From Pseudomonas putida (GTDB lineage Bacteria; Pseudomonadota; Gammaproteobacteria; Pseudomonadales; Pseudomonadaceae), in contig NZ_MNAH01000002.1 of assembly GCF_001976065.1 (NCBI RefSeq), positions 493,118 to 557,117 of the forward strand: a stretch of 64,000 bases of DNA, given 5' to 3'. Below the pieces are notes generated by a model. The model had not been told where the DNA came from, did no database searches, and worked only from the letters and a program-made list of their open reading frames with translations. Shown in pieces: positions 1 through 8,510 of the stretch (its first letter is position 1; each line of letters opens with the position of its first letter). A program made the translations under genes and the position numbers.

Positions 1-1224
1 GGGGCCGAGGTCAAGGAAGGGCTGATCCCGGTGAACATGCTGTACGTGTCCCAGGGCCTGACGGAAAACGTCACCGCCGAGGCGTTCTACCAGATCGAAT
101 GGGCGCCGTCGGTGATCGACAACTGTGGCACCTTCTTCGGCAACGACGTCACGCCCGAAGGCTGCAACGACCGCGCCGTGCTGGCAGGTCTCGACCTGCC
201 ACCGGGCGTGGCCAACAACACCGGGGCCCCTGGCCTTGCGGATGACGCCTACATCCCGCGCACCAAGACCAAGGACGCCCGGGACAGCGGCCAGTTCGGC
301 CTGGCCTTGCGCTGGTACGCGCCAGAGCTCAACGACACCGAGTTCGGCGCCTATGCGATGAACTATCACAGCCGCAACCCGAGCCTGAACTTTACCCGCG
401 CGACCAATACCGCCAACGCGGTGACGGCGATTCGCAGCGCCAGCTACAACGTGGTCTACCCCGAAGATGTGCGCTTGTATGGCCTGAGCTTCGCCACCAA
501 CGCGATGGGTACTTCCCTGGGCGGCGAGGTGAGTTTCCGGCCGAACATGCCATTGAACCTCAACGGCGCCGACATCAACCTGGCGGCCGTGGGTAACGCC
601 GCTTCGCCGCTGTTCGTCGGTGGTCAGTCTGCCAATGTCGCAGGCGCCAGCGTCGAGGGCTACAAGCGCATGCCGGTACTGCAGGCGCAGATGAGCGCCA
701 CCCGGTTCTTCGACCAGGTATTCGGTTCCGAGCGCCTGACCCTGGTGGGCGAGGTCGGCTACAACCACATCAATGGCCTGGGCGCAAGCGACGGCAGCGA
801 GGAACGTTTCGGTCGCAACACCGCGTTCGGCGCAGGCGAACTGGTCAATCAGGCCGTCTGCGTGGGCCAGGCCACACCGGTGCCGGGCCAGCCTGGCGTG
901 ACCCGGCCGAGCAACCCGCAGCAGGAATGCAACAGCCACGGTTTCTATACCAGCGACTCCTGGGGCTATCGCCTGCGCGGCAAGCTCGAATACCCCAACG
1001 TGATTGCCGGTATCAACCTGTCGCCCAACCTGGCCTGGTCCCATGACGTCAATGGCGTGGGTCCCAATTTCGAGGAAGGCAACAAGGCCATCAGCCTGGG
1101 CGTGGATGCCGACTACATGAACACCTACACCGCGAGCCTCAGTTACACCGATTACTTCGGTGGCAAGTGGAATACCAACACTGATCGCGACTACGTCGCC
1201 CTCAGCTTCGGCGTGAACTTCTGA
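1..1224 (+). CDS. DUF1302 family outer-membrane protein, copy A (5' end outside window)
   Basis: The reading frame is open from base 1, so the gene starts upstream of the window and its signal peptide is not visible. The 407 visible residues align end to end with the C-terminal two thirds of the DUF1302 protein at 11180-13087. The protein ends in the same aromatic-terminated strand (YVALSFGVNF), typical of outer-membrane beta-barrels recognised by BAM. DUF1302 proteins are usually encoded next to DUF1329 partners in catabolic clusters for hydrophobic substrates. A channel or export/uptake role is an inference, and no biochemical function can be read from the sequence. Bases 1-125 are identical to 11777-11901, including all synonymous sites. 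A GTG at 31 opens an ORF but is internal to the gene. It is followed 25 bp later by DUF1329 copy A and is almost certainly co-transcribed with it. Confidence 0.85.
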   Translation, partial: GAEVKEGLIPVNMLYVSQGLTENVTAEAFYQIEWAPSVIDNCGTFFGNDVTPEGCNDRAVLAGLDLPPGVANNTGAPGLADDAYIPRTKTKDARDSGQFGLALRWYAPELNDTEFGAYAMNYHSRNPSLNFTRATNTANAVTAIRSASYNVVYPEDVRLYGLSFATNAMGTSLGGEVSFRPNMPLNLNGADINLAAVGNAASPLFVGGQSANVAGASVEGYKRMPVLQAQMSATRFFDQVFGSERLTLVGEVGYNHINGLGASDGSEERFGRNTAFGAGELVNQAVCVGQATPVPGQPGVTRPSNPQQECNSHGFYTSDSWGYRLRGKLEYPNVIAGINLSPNLAWSHDVNGVGPNFEEGNKAISLGVDADYMNTYTASLSYTDYFGGKWNTNTDRDYVALSFGVNF

Positions 1225-1249
1225 CACGGGTCAGACGGAGATAATAAAA

Positions 1250-2617
1250 ATGCAATCAAGCACTCTGATTAAAGCCTGCACCTTGACCCTGAGCCTGATC
1301 GCTTCCAGCGTGATGGCCGCCGTATCCCCCCAGGAAGCGGCACAACTGGGCACCACACTGACGCCCCTGGGCGGGGAAAAGGCGGGTAATGCCAGCGGTA
1401 CCATTCCCGCCTGGACCGGTGGCCTCAAGCCCGGCGCCGCGCCATTGACCAACGACTTTCTCGGCAACCCCTTCGAAGGGGAAAAGCCGCAGTTCGTGAT
1501 CACCGCCGCCAATGCCGCGCAGTACAAGGCCAACCTGACCGCCGGGCAACTGGCGATGTTCCAGCGCTACCCCGACAGCTACAAGATCCCCGTGTACAAG
1601 ACCCAGCGCACGGCATCGGCGCCGAAGGAGGTCTACGACGCGGTGAAGAAAAGCGCGGTGACCACCGAGGCGACCAACGACGGCTACTCGTTGAAGAACT
1701 TCGAGCAGTCGCGTTACTACGCGTTTCCGATTCCGAAAACCGGCCTGGAAGTGGTGTGGAACCACCTGACACGCTCGCGGGGCACCAACTTCATCAACCG
1801 CCAGGCCCAGGCGACACCGCAGGTCAACGGTGACTACACCATCGTCGACATCGAAATGGCGACGGGGCTGCCGTGGAAAATGGCCGACGCCAAGCCGGAG
1901 GACGCCGCCAACATCCTGTTCTACGTCAAGCAGACCGTGACCGCACCGGCACGGATGGCCGGCAGTGTGCTGTTGATCCACGAGACCCTCGACCAGGTCA
2001 AGGAGCCGCGCATGGCCTGGGCCTACAACGCCGGTCAGCGCCGCGTGCGCCGGGCCCCGCAAGTGGCTTATGACGGCCCGGGCACCGCCGCCGATGGCAT
2101 GCGAGTCGCCGACAACGCCGACATGTACAACGGCGCGCCGGATCGCTACGACTGGAAGCTCATCGGCAAAAAGGAGGTATACGTCCCTTACAACAACTAC
2201 CTGCTGCAGTCGCCGAAGTTGAAATACGCGGACATCATCAAACCTGGCCACATCAACCAGGACCTGACCCGCTATGAACTGCACCGGGTATGGGAGGTGG
2301 AGGGCACGCTCAAGCCAGGTCAGCGCCATATCTACGCCAAGCGTCACATGTATTTCGACGAGGACACCTGGGCGGCGGTGGAAATCGACCAGTACGACGG
2401 TCGCGGGCAGCTGTGGCGGGTCAGCGAGGGTTACCTGGTCAACGATTACCAGCAGGGCGTCGCCGTGTATGCCGCGATGGGCGTGTACGACCTGATGGCA
2501 GGCCGCTACCTGGTGTCCAACCTGGGCAACGAGAACAAGCGCGGCACCGATTACGCCTATCAACCGACCATGGGCGATTTCACCCCGGCAGCGCTGCGTA
2601 ACGCCGGTATTCGCTAA
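1250..2617 (+). CDS. DUF1329 family periplasmic/outer-membrane-associated protein, copy A
   Basis: The protein has 455 residues. An N-terminal signal peptide (MQSSTLIKACTLTLSLIASS, cleavage near VMA-AVS at about residue 24) sends it to the periplasm. The body matches the DUF1329 family, which has a LolA/LolB-like lipoprotein-sorting fold and nearly always pairs with DUF1302. Recognisable stretches are PAWTGGLKPG near the N-terminus and NAGQRRVRRAPQVAYDGPGT in the middle. The start ATG follows GGAGATAATAAAA. It lies 25 bp after the DUF1302 stop, so the two form one operon that probably continues into the thiolase. It is about 90 percent identical by eye to copy B at 13114-14481. The molecular role is unknown; carrying a hydrophobic molecule between membranes is inferred from fold and partner. 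Confidence 0.85.
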   Translation: MQSSTLIKACTLTLSLIASSVMAAVSPQEAAQLGTTLTPLGGEKAGNASGTIPAWTGGLKPGAAPLTNDFLGNPFEGEKPQFVITAANAAQYKANLTAGQLAMFQRYPDSYKIPVYKTQRTASAPKEVYDAVKKSAVTTEATNDGYSLKNFEQSRYYAFPIPKTGLEVVWNHLTRSRGTNFINRQAQATPQVNGDYTIVDIEMATGLPWKMADAKPEDAANILFYVKQTVTAPARMAGSVLLIHETLDQVKEPRMAWAYNAGQRRVRRAPQVAYDGPGTAADGMRVADNADMYNGAPDRYDWKLIGKKEVYVPYNNYLLQSPKLKYADIIKPGHINQDLTRYELHRVWEVEGTLKPGQRHIYAKRHMYFDEDTWAAVEIDQYDGRGQLWRVSEGYLVNDYQQGVAVYAAMGVYDLMAGRYLVSNLGNENKRGTDYAYQPTMGDFTPAALRNAGIR

Positions 2618-2632
2618 GTCATTCGAACCATT

Positions 2633-2661
2633 GCCGTTCGCCCTCGATGAGGGCGAACGGC
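2633..2661. other. Strong intercistronic hairpin between DUF1329 and thiolase
   Basis: This is a perfect 13-bp inverted repeat (GCCGTTCGCCCTC / GAGGGCGAACGGC) with a 3-nt loop, lying in the 83-bp gap before the thiolase. It is followed by TTCCCCC and not by a true T-run. It is therefore more likely to protect or attenuate the transcript than to end it fully. Confidence 0.5.
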
Positions 2662-2700
2662 TTCCCCCTGCGTCCCGTTCACTGAATCTGGAGAGAAGCA

Positions 2701-3888
2701 ATGTCGCAAAAACCTTACGTTGTCGGCGTCGGCATGATTCCGTTCGTCAAGCCTGGTACCAGCGGTACTTACATCGAAATGGGCTCCCAGGCGATTCGCC
2801 TGGCGCTGCAAGACGCAGGCGTTGACTACAAACTGGTACAGCAAGCCTATGCCGGCTACGTGTATGGCGATTCCACCAGCGGCCAGGCCGCGCTCTATGA
2901 AGTGGGCATGAGCGGCATCCCGGTGATCAACGTCAACAACAACTGCGCCACCGGTTCCAGCGCCCTGTTCCTGGCGCGTCAGGCCGTGGAAAGCGGGGCA
3001 GTCGAATGTGCCTTGGCCTTCGGTTTCGAGCAGATGCAACCCGGCGCCCTGAAAGGCAACTGGGAAGATCGCCCCCGTGCCACCACGCACATGACGCAAT
3101 CGGTGATCGACGAGCTCACCGCCGATATTGAGATCCCTAGCGCGCTGCGGATGTTCGGCGGGGCCGGTCGCGAACACATGCAAAAATACGGCACGCAGAT
3201 GAGCACCTTCGCCGCGATCCGCGCGAAGGCCAGCCGCCACGCCGCCAACAACCCGCTGGCGCTGTTCCGCAAAGTCGTGACCACCGAAGACGTGATGAAC
3301 GACATGGTGATGTGGCCGGGGGTGATGACCCGCCTGATGGCTTGCCCGCCAACGTGCGGCGCAGCGGCGGCGATCATCTGTTCCGAAGCGTTCGCCAGGA
3401 AACATGGCCTGCGCACGGACGTGGTGATCCTCGCGCAATCGTTGACGACCGACAAACCGATCTGCTTCGAAACCCGTTCGATGATCGAGGTGGTCGGTTT
3501 CGACATGGCGCAGCGCGCTGCCAGGGAAGTCTACGAAAAGGCCGGCGTCGACCCGCAGGACATTCGCGTCGCCGAGATGCACGACTGCTTCGCCCATAAC
3601 GAGCTGCTGACCTATGAATCCCTGGGCCTGTGCGATGTGGGCTGCGCCGAGCAGTTCATTCTTGACGGCAACAACACCTACGGCGGCCAGGTGGTGACCA
3701 ACCCGTCCGGCGGCCTGCTGTCCAAGGGACACCCGCTGGGAGCGACCGGCTTGGCGCAATGCTACGAGCTGACCCAACAGTTGCGAGGCAACGCCGACAA
3801 ACGCCAGGTCGAAGGCGCCAACCTGGCCCTGGCGCACAATCTGGGCCTGGGGGGGGCTTGCGTGGTGACCCTTTACGGTCGCGCCTGA
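2701..3888 (+). CDS. Thiolase family protein (SCP2/lipid-transfer-type acetyl-CoA acetyltransferase)
   Basis: The protein has 395 residues and the normal length of the SCP2-type thiolase branch. The nucleophilic cysteine lies in NNNCATGSS (Cys82). The late motifs EMHDCFAHNE and NPSGGLLSKGHPLGATG supply the catalytic histidines, and GGACVVTLY near the end supplies the second cysteine. Such enzymes cleave 3-oxoacyl-CoA, often with branched or steroid/isoprenoid-like side chains; the actual substrate is not readable. The ATG at 2701 follows GGAGAGAAGCA, a good ribosome site. It is third in a likely DUF1302-DUF1329-thiolase operon that ends at the terminator at 3932-3955. That context suggests beta-oxidation of a hydrophobic compound handled by the envelope pair. 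Confidence 0.88.
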   Translation: MSQKPYVVGVGMIPFVKPGTSGTYIEMGSQAIRLALQDAGVDYKLVQQAYAGYVYGDSTSGQAALYEVGMSGIPVINVNNNCATGSSALFLARQAVESGAVECALAFGFEQMQPGALKGNWEDRPRATTHMTQSVIDELTADIEIPSALRMFGGAGREHMQKYGTQMSTFAAIRAKASRHAANNPLALFRKVVTTEDVMNDMVMWPGVMTRLMACPPTCGAAAAIICSEAFARKHGLRTDVVILAQSLTTDKPICFETRSMIEVVGFDMAQRAAREVYEKAGVDPQDIRVAEMHDCFAHNELLTYESLGLCDVGCAEQFILDGNNTYGGQVVTNPSGGLLSKGHPLGATGLAQCYELTQQLRGNADKRQVEGANLALAHNLGLGGACVVTLYGRA

Positions 3889-3931
3889 TACATCCGGCGG
3901 CGCATGCTGCCAAACCTAGCTCCTTGTTTCG

Positions 3932-3955
3932 CCGGGCCATGCGCCCGGTTTTTTT
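3932..3955 (+). terminator. Rho-independent terminator after thiolase
   Basis: A CCGGGC-CATGC-GCCCGG hairpin (6-bp stem, 5-nt loop) is followed at once by seven T residues, 43 bp after the thiolase stop. It ends the DUF1302-DUF1329-thiolase transcript. Confidence 0.85.
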
Positions 3956-3986
3956 ATGCTGCCAATAATGAGTACACAGGACAATT

Positions 3987-4074
3987 GTGGGAGCGAGCCT
4001 GCTCGCGAAGGCTGAGTGTCAGTCGCCGCTGATGTCGAATAAGCCGGCCCCTTCGCGAGCAGGCTCGCTCCCAC
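3987..4074. repeat. REPIN: paired, inverted REP elements of Pseudomonas type
   Basis: A 24-nt REP unit beginning GTGGGAGCGAGCCTGCTCGC (3987-4010) is repeated as its exact reverse complement at 4051-4074, with 40 bp between. This is the dispersed extragenic palindrome of fluorescens-group Pseudomonas, thought to be moved by RAYT transposases (family knowledge). It lies between two convergent terminators. Confidence 0.9.
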
Positions 4075-4106
4075 AGTGGATCTGCGCAGGGATATGTTAA
4101 TTGCAT

Positions 4107-4140
4107 AAAAAACGCCGGCCCCTCAAAGAGGGGCCGGCGT
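4107..4140 (-). terminator. Rho-independent terminator of the propeller-like gene
   Basis: The hairpin has a 12-bp GC-rich stem (CGCCGGCCCCTC / GAGGGGCCGGCG) and an AAA loop. On the minus strand it runs into a T-tract (A residues at 4107-4112). It lies 20 bp beyond the stop at 4161. Confidence 0.9.
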
Positions 4141-4160
4141 CGCTGGCTGAAGGATCGCGG

Positions 4161-5873
4161 TTACTCGCTCTTGGCGACCTGTTCGACTTTCTGCATGCGG
4201 TTGGTGTCCATCAGCACCATGCCGAAGGCCATGCCATACATCAGGCGGCCCTGCGTATCGACCTTCATCGGCGCGTACATGCCGTTGAACACGGGGTCGC
4301 TGCCGGTGGCGATTTCCAGCACGGTCTTGCCGGTGTCCAGGTCCATGCCGATGTGGAAGCCTTCACCCAGTCGACCGGCGTAGAAACCGTTGATCAACGC
4401 CATGCGGCTGCCACCGCTGATCATCGGTACGATCGAGATCGAGCCCACGTCGTCACGGGTCCACAAGGTGTCCCACTGGTCCTTGGCATTGTCCCACTTG
4501 AACATTGCCACGCCGCTCGGGGCAGGGCGGGTCATGCCGTTGAGCATGGTCACGTAGTAGCCGGACCTGGCCAGTACCGGTTTTTCCACGGCAGGGATGT
4601 TGTTCACCACGAACGCGTGCCCGTCATACACCGCCACCGATTGTTCCGATTGCACGGTTGGCACGTTCGGACCCATGTCGACGACACGCTGGTCGGCCAC
4701 CCTCGGCGACAAAGTGCCGGGCTTCTGCTTCCAGCCGGCCGGGATCCCGTCGCGCCACATGGCGACGATGTTCATCTTTTTCGCGCCGTCAGTGAACACC
4801 ACCAGTTTGTCTTCGTCCGGACCGTAGCCCATCAGCGTCGGTGTAGAGCCGGTGCCGTCGGCAATCTTGATTGACGTGAAGCGTGGCCCTCGCTCGTATG
4901 GTGCCTTCCAGGCACCACTGGCTTCGTCCGCGTGGATCTTGCCCTGCTTGTCGACTACCAGGCGGTACATGTTCTGGTTGGACGCGACATACACCGCGCC
5001 GCCATCGACTTCCGGGCCGGTGGCGAAGGAGTTGAGGAACAATTCGTCGCTGCCTTGCACGCGATAGCTGTCGATCAGTTTTAGTGTGGTGCGGTCGAGG
5101 GTAGCGACGGTTCCGCCCATGGTATTGACGACCAGGAAGCCGTTGGGGGTCATGCCCATGCCGAAGGTGGTGTCCATCGGCACGCCGACACCGTTCTTGG
5201 TCTTTTCATTGTTGAACAGTTCATCCGGAAGCTGCACTTCCCGGGTGAGCTTCATGCCGGAGCTCGGGTCCTTGTGATCGTTCTGGTCGATGCGGAACAC
5301 CCGGCGAGCGCTGGCACCAATGAAGGCATCGTCGCGGGTCAGCAGGGAATAGATAGCGCCGCCCAACAATTGGTCAGTGGTGCCGGTCAACATGCGGTTC
5401 GGTTGCGCACTCATGTAATCGAGCAAACCTTTCTCGTCCTTGGCCTCGAGAAACTTGCGGGTTTGCGCGGCTTGCTCCAGACGTTGTTCAGGGGTGATCG
5501 GCTGGTAATTGGGCAGTTTGACCGGCAGGTCGACGCGGGCCACTTCGGTGAACTTGAAGTCGTCCGCGATCTTCACCTTGCGCAGCGAAAAACCGGCCCA
5601 GAACCAGTACAGGTCGGTATCGCCAACCTTGTCGCTGTACTGCACCAGGCTGCCCGACTCATTGGGCAATACACGGTAGGCGTCCGGGGTCATTTTGTAA
5701 GCACCACGCGCCACGGCGATGTCGGTGCTGTCCGAGGCCCCATCGTTCCAATGGGTCTGGTTGTTGTAGGACTGCGCCAGATAAGGGTTGGCCGGTGCGA
5801 CCTGGGCCAGGGCCAGCGTCGGAACCGTCAGCAGGCCCGCCAGCAGCGTCCAATGGGAACGTAGAGCAAACAT
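4161..5873 (-). CDS. Secreted beta-propeller-like protein of the DUF1302/DUF1329 neighbourhood, function unknown
   Basis: The protein has 570 residues from the ATG at 5873, chosen because AGGAAG lies just upstream and a signal peptide follows directly (MFALRSHWTLLAGLLTVPTLALAQ, cleavage at about residue 24). The body has recurring blade-like strands with small-residue turns (MTPNGFLVVNT, GGAVYVASNQNMYRL, GYYVTMLNG, GRLMYGMAFGMVLMD), as in WD40/PQQ/YVTN-like propellers. There is no cysteine-rich or enzymatic motif that I recognise. It is transcribed alone, away from the CoA-transferase at 6078, and ends in a strong terminator. A periplasmic sensing, binding or oxidoreductase-like role is possible but not shown. 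A longer in-frame start at 5969 lacks a ribosome site and would bury the signal peptide. Confidence 0.75.
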   Translation of the reverse strand: MFALRSHWTLLAGLLTVPTLALAQVAPANPYLAQSYNNQTHWNDGASDSTDIAVARGAYKMTPDAYRVLPNESGSLVQYSDKVGDTDLYWFWAGFSLRKVKIADDFKFTEVARVDLPVKLPNYQPITPEQRLEQAAQTRKFLEAKDEKGLLDYMSAQPNRMLTGTTDQLLGGAIYSLLTRDDAFIGASARRVFRIDQNDHKDPSSGMKLTREVQLPDELFNNEKTKNGVGVPMDTTFGMGMTPNGFLVVNTMGGTVATLDRTTLKLIDSYRVQGSDELFLNSFATGPEVDGGAVYVASNQNMYRLVVDKQGKIHADEASGAWKAPYERGPRFTSIKIADGTGSTPTLMGYGPDEDKLVVFTDGAKKMNIVAMWRDGIPAGWKQKPGTLSPRVADQRVVDMGPNVPTVQSEQSVAVYDGHAFVVNNIPAVEKPVLARSGYYVTMLNGMTRPAPSGVAMFKWDNAKDQWDTLWTRDDVGSISIVPMISGGSRMALINGFYAGRLGEGFHIGMDLDTGKTVLEIATGSDPVFNGMYAPMKVDTQGRLMYGMAFGMVLMDTNRMQKVEQVAKSE

Positions 5874-6077
5874 ATGTTCTTCCTTTCTATTGTTGTTATG
5901 GCTTGAGGATGAAGTCTTAGAGTAACCAACCCGGGGTTCAGTCCCGAGCCCCCCGTGGCGGGGGGCCACGCTTCGCGGCGGGCTTTGCTAGCGTGTCCAC
6001 TATTGATGGCGCAGTCGCAATCGGGCACCCAGGGCGTCCAGCGCCCGTCGCCTGGTCACCACGAACGAGGGAAAGAA
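5874..6077. promoter_or_regulatory. Divergent intergenic region with GC-rich hairpin
   Basis: These 204 bp must contain the promoters for the propeller-like gene (-) and the CoA-transferase (+). A CCCCCC-GTGGC-GGGGGG hairpin lies at 5949-5965. It has no T-run and could be an operator or part of an RNA leader. No sigma-54 or classical -35/-10 pair is convincing by eye. Confidence 0.35.
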
Positions 6078-7193
6078 ATGCTTTCAGGTATCAAGATCGT
6101 AGAAATATGCGGGATCGGCCCAGGGCCGTTTTGTGCCATGCATCTGGCGGACCTGGGCGCGGATGTGATCGCAGTCGAACGTGAAAAACCGGTGCCGATC
6201 GGCATGACGGGCAAGGCCCCGGCCAATCCGATTCACCGCGGCAAGCGTTCGGTGGTCGCTGACCTGAAAAGCCCGGAAGGCCGTGATCTGGTCCTGAAGT
6301 TGATCGAAAGCGCCGACGTGCTGATCGAAGGCATGCGCCCGGGCGTCATGGAGCGCCTGGGTCTCGGCCCGCAGGACTGCCAGGCGCGAAACCCGCGCCT
6401 GGTCTACGGGCGCATGACCGGTTGGGGGCAGCACGGTCCGATGGCCAGTGTCGCGGGTCATGACAACAATTACATCGCCCTGTCCGGTGCGCTTTATCAC
6501 TGCGGTACCGCCAACGAAGCGCCGTCGTCTCCCATCACCCTGATCGGTGATATCGGTGGCGGTGCGCTGTACCTGACGATCGGCATCCTGGCCGGTGTGC
6601 TCAATGCGCGGCAGACCGGCAAGGGCACCGTGGTCGATGCGGCCATCGTCGACGGCTCGGCGCACATGATGCAGTTGATGCTGTCGCTCAATGGTCGAGG
6701 GTTGCTCAAGGAGCAACGGGGTAAAAGCGTGCACGACGGCTCGCATTTCTACGCGACTTACCGCTGCGCCGACGACCAGTACGTGGCCGTGGGCTCGATG
6801 GAGTCGCAGTTCCATGCGCTGCTGCTCGACAAGCTCGGCTTGCAGGATGATCCGCGTTTCGCCAAACAGTGGGACATGAGCCGCTGGGAGGAACTGCGCG
6901 GCTTGCTGGCCGAGGTGTTTGCCAGCCAGCCGCGGGAACACTGGTGCGACCTGCTCGAAGGCACCGACGTGTGCTTTGCCCCGGTCCTGAGTCCCCGCGA
7001 GGCCTCGCAGCACCCGCATATGGTGGAGCGGGGCGTGTACTTCGAACGCGACGGCTTGTTGCAAACCAGCCCCGCGCCACGGTTCGATGGTCGGCTCGAG
7101 GTGCCAGGCTCGATCCCGGCCCATGGCGAGCACACGGCAGGGATCATGACAGCACTCGACGCCGGCGACCTTGCGGCAGTCTGGAAGTCGTAG
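6078..7193 (+). CDS. CaiB/BaiF-family acyl-CoA transferase or alpha-methylacyl-CoA racemase
   Basis: The protein has 371 residues. The ATG at 6078 follows GAGGGAAAGAA. A longer in-frame start at 5955 has no ribosome site and would add non-conserved residues. The N-terminus shows the class III CoA-transferase fold (GIGPGPFCAMHLADLGADVIAVE), then NPIHRGKRSVVADLK, the loop RMTGWGQHGPMASVAGHDNNY, and an aspartate in VVDAAIVDG at the CoA-carrying position. The GHDNNY block and overall length favour the Amacr (2-methylacyl-CoA racemase) branch over formyl-CoA transferase. Either enzyme would fit degradation of a branched acyl chain together with the thiolase at 2701. The following half-size LuxR gene is on the same strand with almost no gap, suggesting a shared transcript. 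Confidence 0.85.
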   Translation: MLSGIKIVEICGIGPGPFCAMHLADLGADVIAVEREKPVPIGMTGKAPANPIHRGKRSVVADLKSPEGRDLVLKLIESADVLIEGMRPGVMERLGLGPQDCQARNPRLVYGRMTGWGQHGPMASVAGHDNNYIALSGALYHCGTANEAPSSPITLIGDIGGGALYLTIGILAGVLNARQTGKGTVVDAAIVDGSAHMMQLMLSLNGRGLLKEQRGKSVHDGSHFYATYRCADDQYVAVGSMESQFHALLLDKLGLQDDPRFAKQWDMSRWEELRGLLAEVFASQPREHWCDLLEGTDVCFAPVLSPREASQHPHMVERGVYFERDGLLQTSPAPRFDGRLEVPGSIPAHGEHTAGIMTALDAGDLAAVWKS

Positions 7194-7235
7194 CGTCTGG
7201 ACGTCGCAATCACCCTGCGGGCAGCCTCGCGCCTG

Positions 7236-8510
7236 ATGGCCCTCGGTCGGTTCGACGAGGCAAGGCGCAGGCTGGCCCGGGCGATCGGGCAGGGCGTGGA
7301 TGGCTTGGCCTACGCGGCGACGGCGCTGGAAAGCCTCATCGACCTCAGCCAGGGAGGCCTGGCGACGGCGCGCCTGCGCCTGGAATGTTATGCCCCGGCT
7401 GACACGCAAGCCGATAGTGTGCGTGCCCTGGTGCTGTATGAGAGTGGCGAGCTCGCGCAAGCGCAACGCGTGCTCACTCAAAACCTGTCATGCAGGCCTG
7501 ACGATTCTCCAGCGGATGCCTGGATCCTCAGCCGTCTGCTCATGGCGCGTATCGCCTGGGCCTGGGGTGATCAGTCGGTCAGCCACCATCACCTCGCCGT
7601 ACTTGAGCAGACCGCGCGGGACAAGGCTTGCCATCGCATCCGGTGTTCAGTGTGGATCGAGCGTGCCCGTGTCGCGACGCTGGACGGTCGCGCCAAAGCG
7701 GCGGCGCAAGCGCTGGCTCAAGTTGATCGATATGGCGACTGGGCCGATACGGAGCGGTTTTTCGTCGCCAACGACGTCGATACCCCAACCATCGCCCACG
7801 TGCGCCTGCACATCGCCCAGGGCCGTTTCGACCAGGCCATTGCAGCGTTGCAACCGGACATTGAGCACGCGCGGCAGCGCGGCCGTTTGCGCCGCACGCT
7901 CAAGCTGCGCTTGCTGTTGGCCATGGCCCTTGATGGCCAGGGTCGACAGAATGCGGCGATGGCGCAGTTGAGCGGGGTGTTGCCATTCGCCTACGAGGAG
8001 GGCTGGTGCAGCACCTTTGTCGAAGAGGGCCCCCGTCTGGCCGCGTTGCTGCGTCGCTTGACGCCGCCACAGCAGGTGCAGGGGTTCGTCGACGACCTGC
8101 TCAAGCGCTTTGCACACCGCAATGACACGCCGTCCAGGGCAGAAATCCGGGAAAGCGCGGCGCTGACCGAGCGTGAGTGTCAGGTGATTCGTCTGGTTGC
8201 CCGCGGCCACCCGATTATCACGGTTGCCGAGCACTTGCAGCTTTCCGCGCACACGGTAAAGGTCCATCTGCGCAATCTCTATCGCAAGCTTCACGCCCAC
8301 GGCCAGGCGCAAGCTGTCGCTATCGCCAGGGCGCGGGGGTTGCTGGATTGCCCATCCGAAGCCTTTCTCTCACAGCAGCACACCGGTCGCCTTGGCCCGC
8401 ATCACGGCCTGGGCGCGTCGGGTGACGCCCAGTTTTTCGTTGACGTGCTTGATGTGTGCCTTGACCGTATTGGTCGAGATGTACAGGCGCTCGCTGATCT
8501 CACGGTTTGA
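7236..8510 (+). CDS. Half-size LuxR-type regulator (MalT/LAL C-terminal half) with lost ancestral stop
   Basis: The protein has 424 residues from the first ATG. There is no ribosome site, and the frame is open back to the preceding CoA-transferase stop at 7193, so translation may be coupled. TPR-like helical repeats fill residues 1-290. A LuxR-type HTH follows at about 308-370 (LTERECQVIRLVARG, LSAHTVKVHLRNLYRKL). The NTP-binding half of normal LAL regulators (about 850 residues) is absent. The relative at 14546-15514 ends RGWLD-stop. Here the matching RGLLD is followed by TGC (8350-8352), and 53 further residues run antisense through the 3' end of the full LAL gene. This looks like a TGA-to-TGC stop loss. 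It may be an ATP-independent regulator or a decaying remnant. Confidence 0.65.
   Translation: MALGRFDEARRRLARAIGQGVDGLAYAATALESLIDLSQGGLATARLRLECYAPADTQADSVRALVLYESGELAQAQRVLTQNLSCRPDDSPADAWILSRLLMARIAWAWGDQSVSHHHLAVLEQTARDKACHRIRCSVWIERARVATLDGRAKAAAQALAQVDRYGDWADTERFFVANDVDTPTIAHVRLHIAQGRFDQAIAALQPDIEHARQRGRLRRTLKLRLLLAMALDGQGRQNAAMAQLSGVLPFAYEEGWCSTFVEEGPRLAALLRRLTPPQQVQGFVDDLLKRFAHRNDTPSRAEIRESAALTERECQVIRLVARGHPIITVAEHLQLSAHTVKVHLRNLYRKLHAHGQAQAVAIARARGLLDCPSEAFLSQQHTGRLGPHHGLGASGDAQFFVDVLDVCLDRIGRDVQALADLTV

Noticed and set aside
1256..2701. 481-codon open frame on the minus strand opposite DUF1329 copy A
   Set aside because: It is antisense to a well-supported gene, has no ribosome site or domain, and has the composition expected of a high-GC shadow frame. 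Similar long antisense frames opposite 6078-7193, 15794-17842, 26-27 kb and 31-32 kb were rejected for the same reason.
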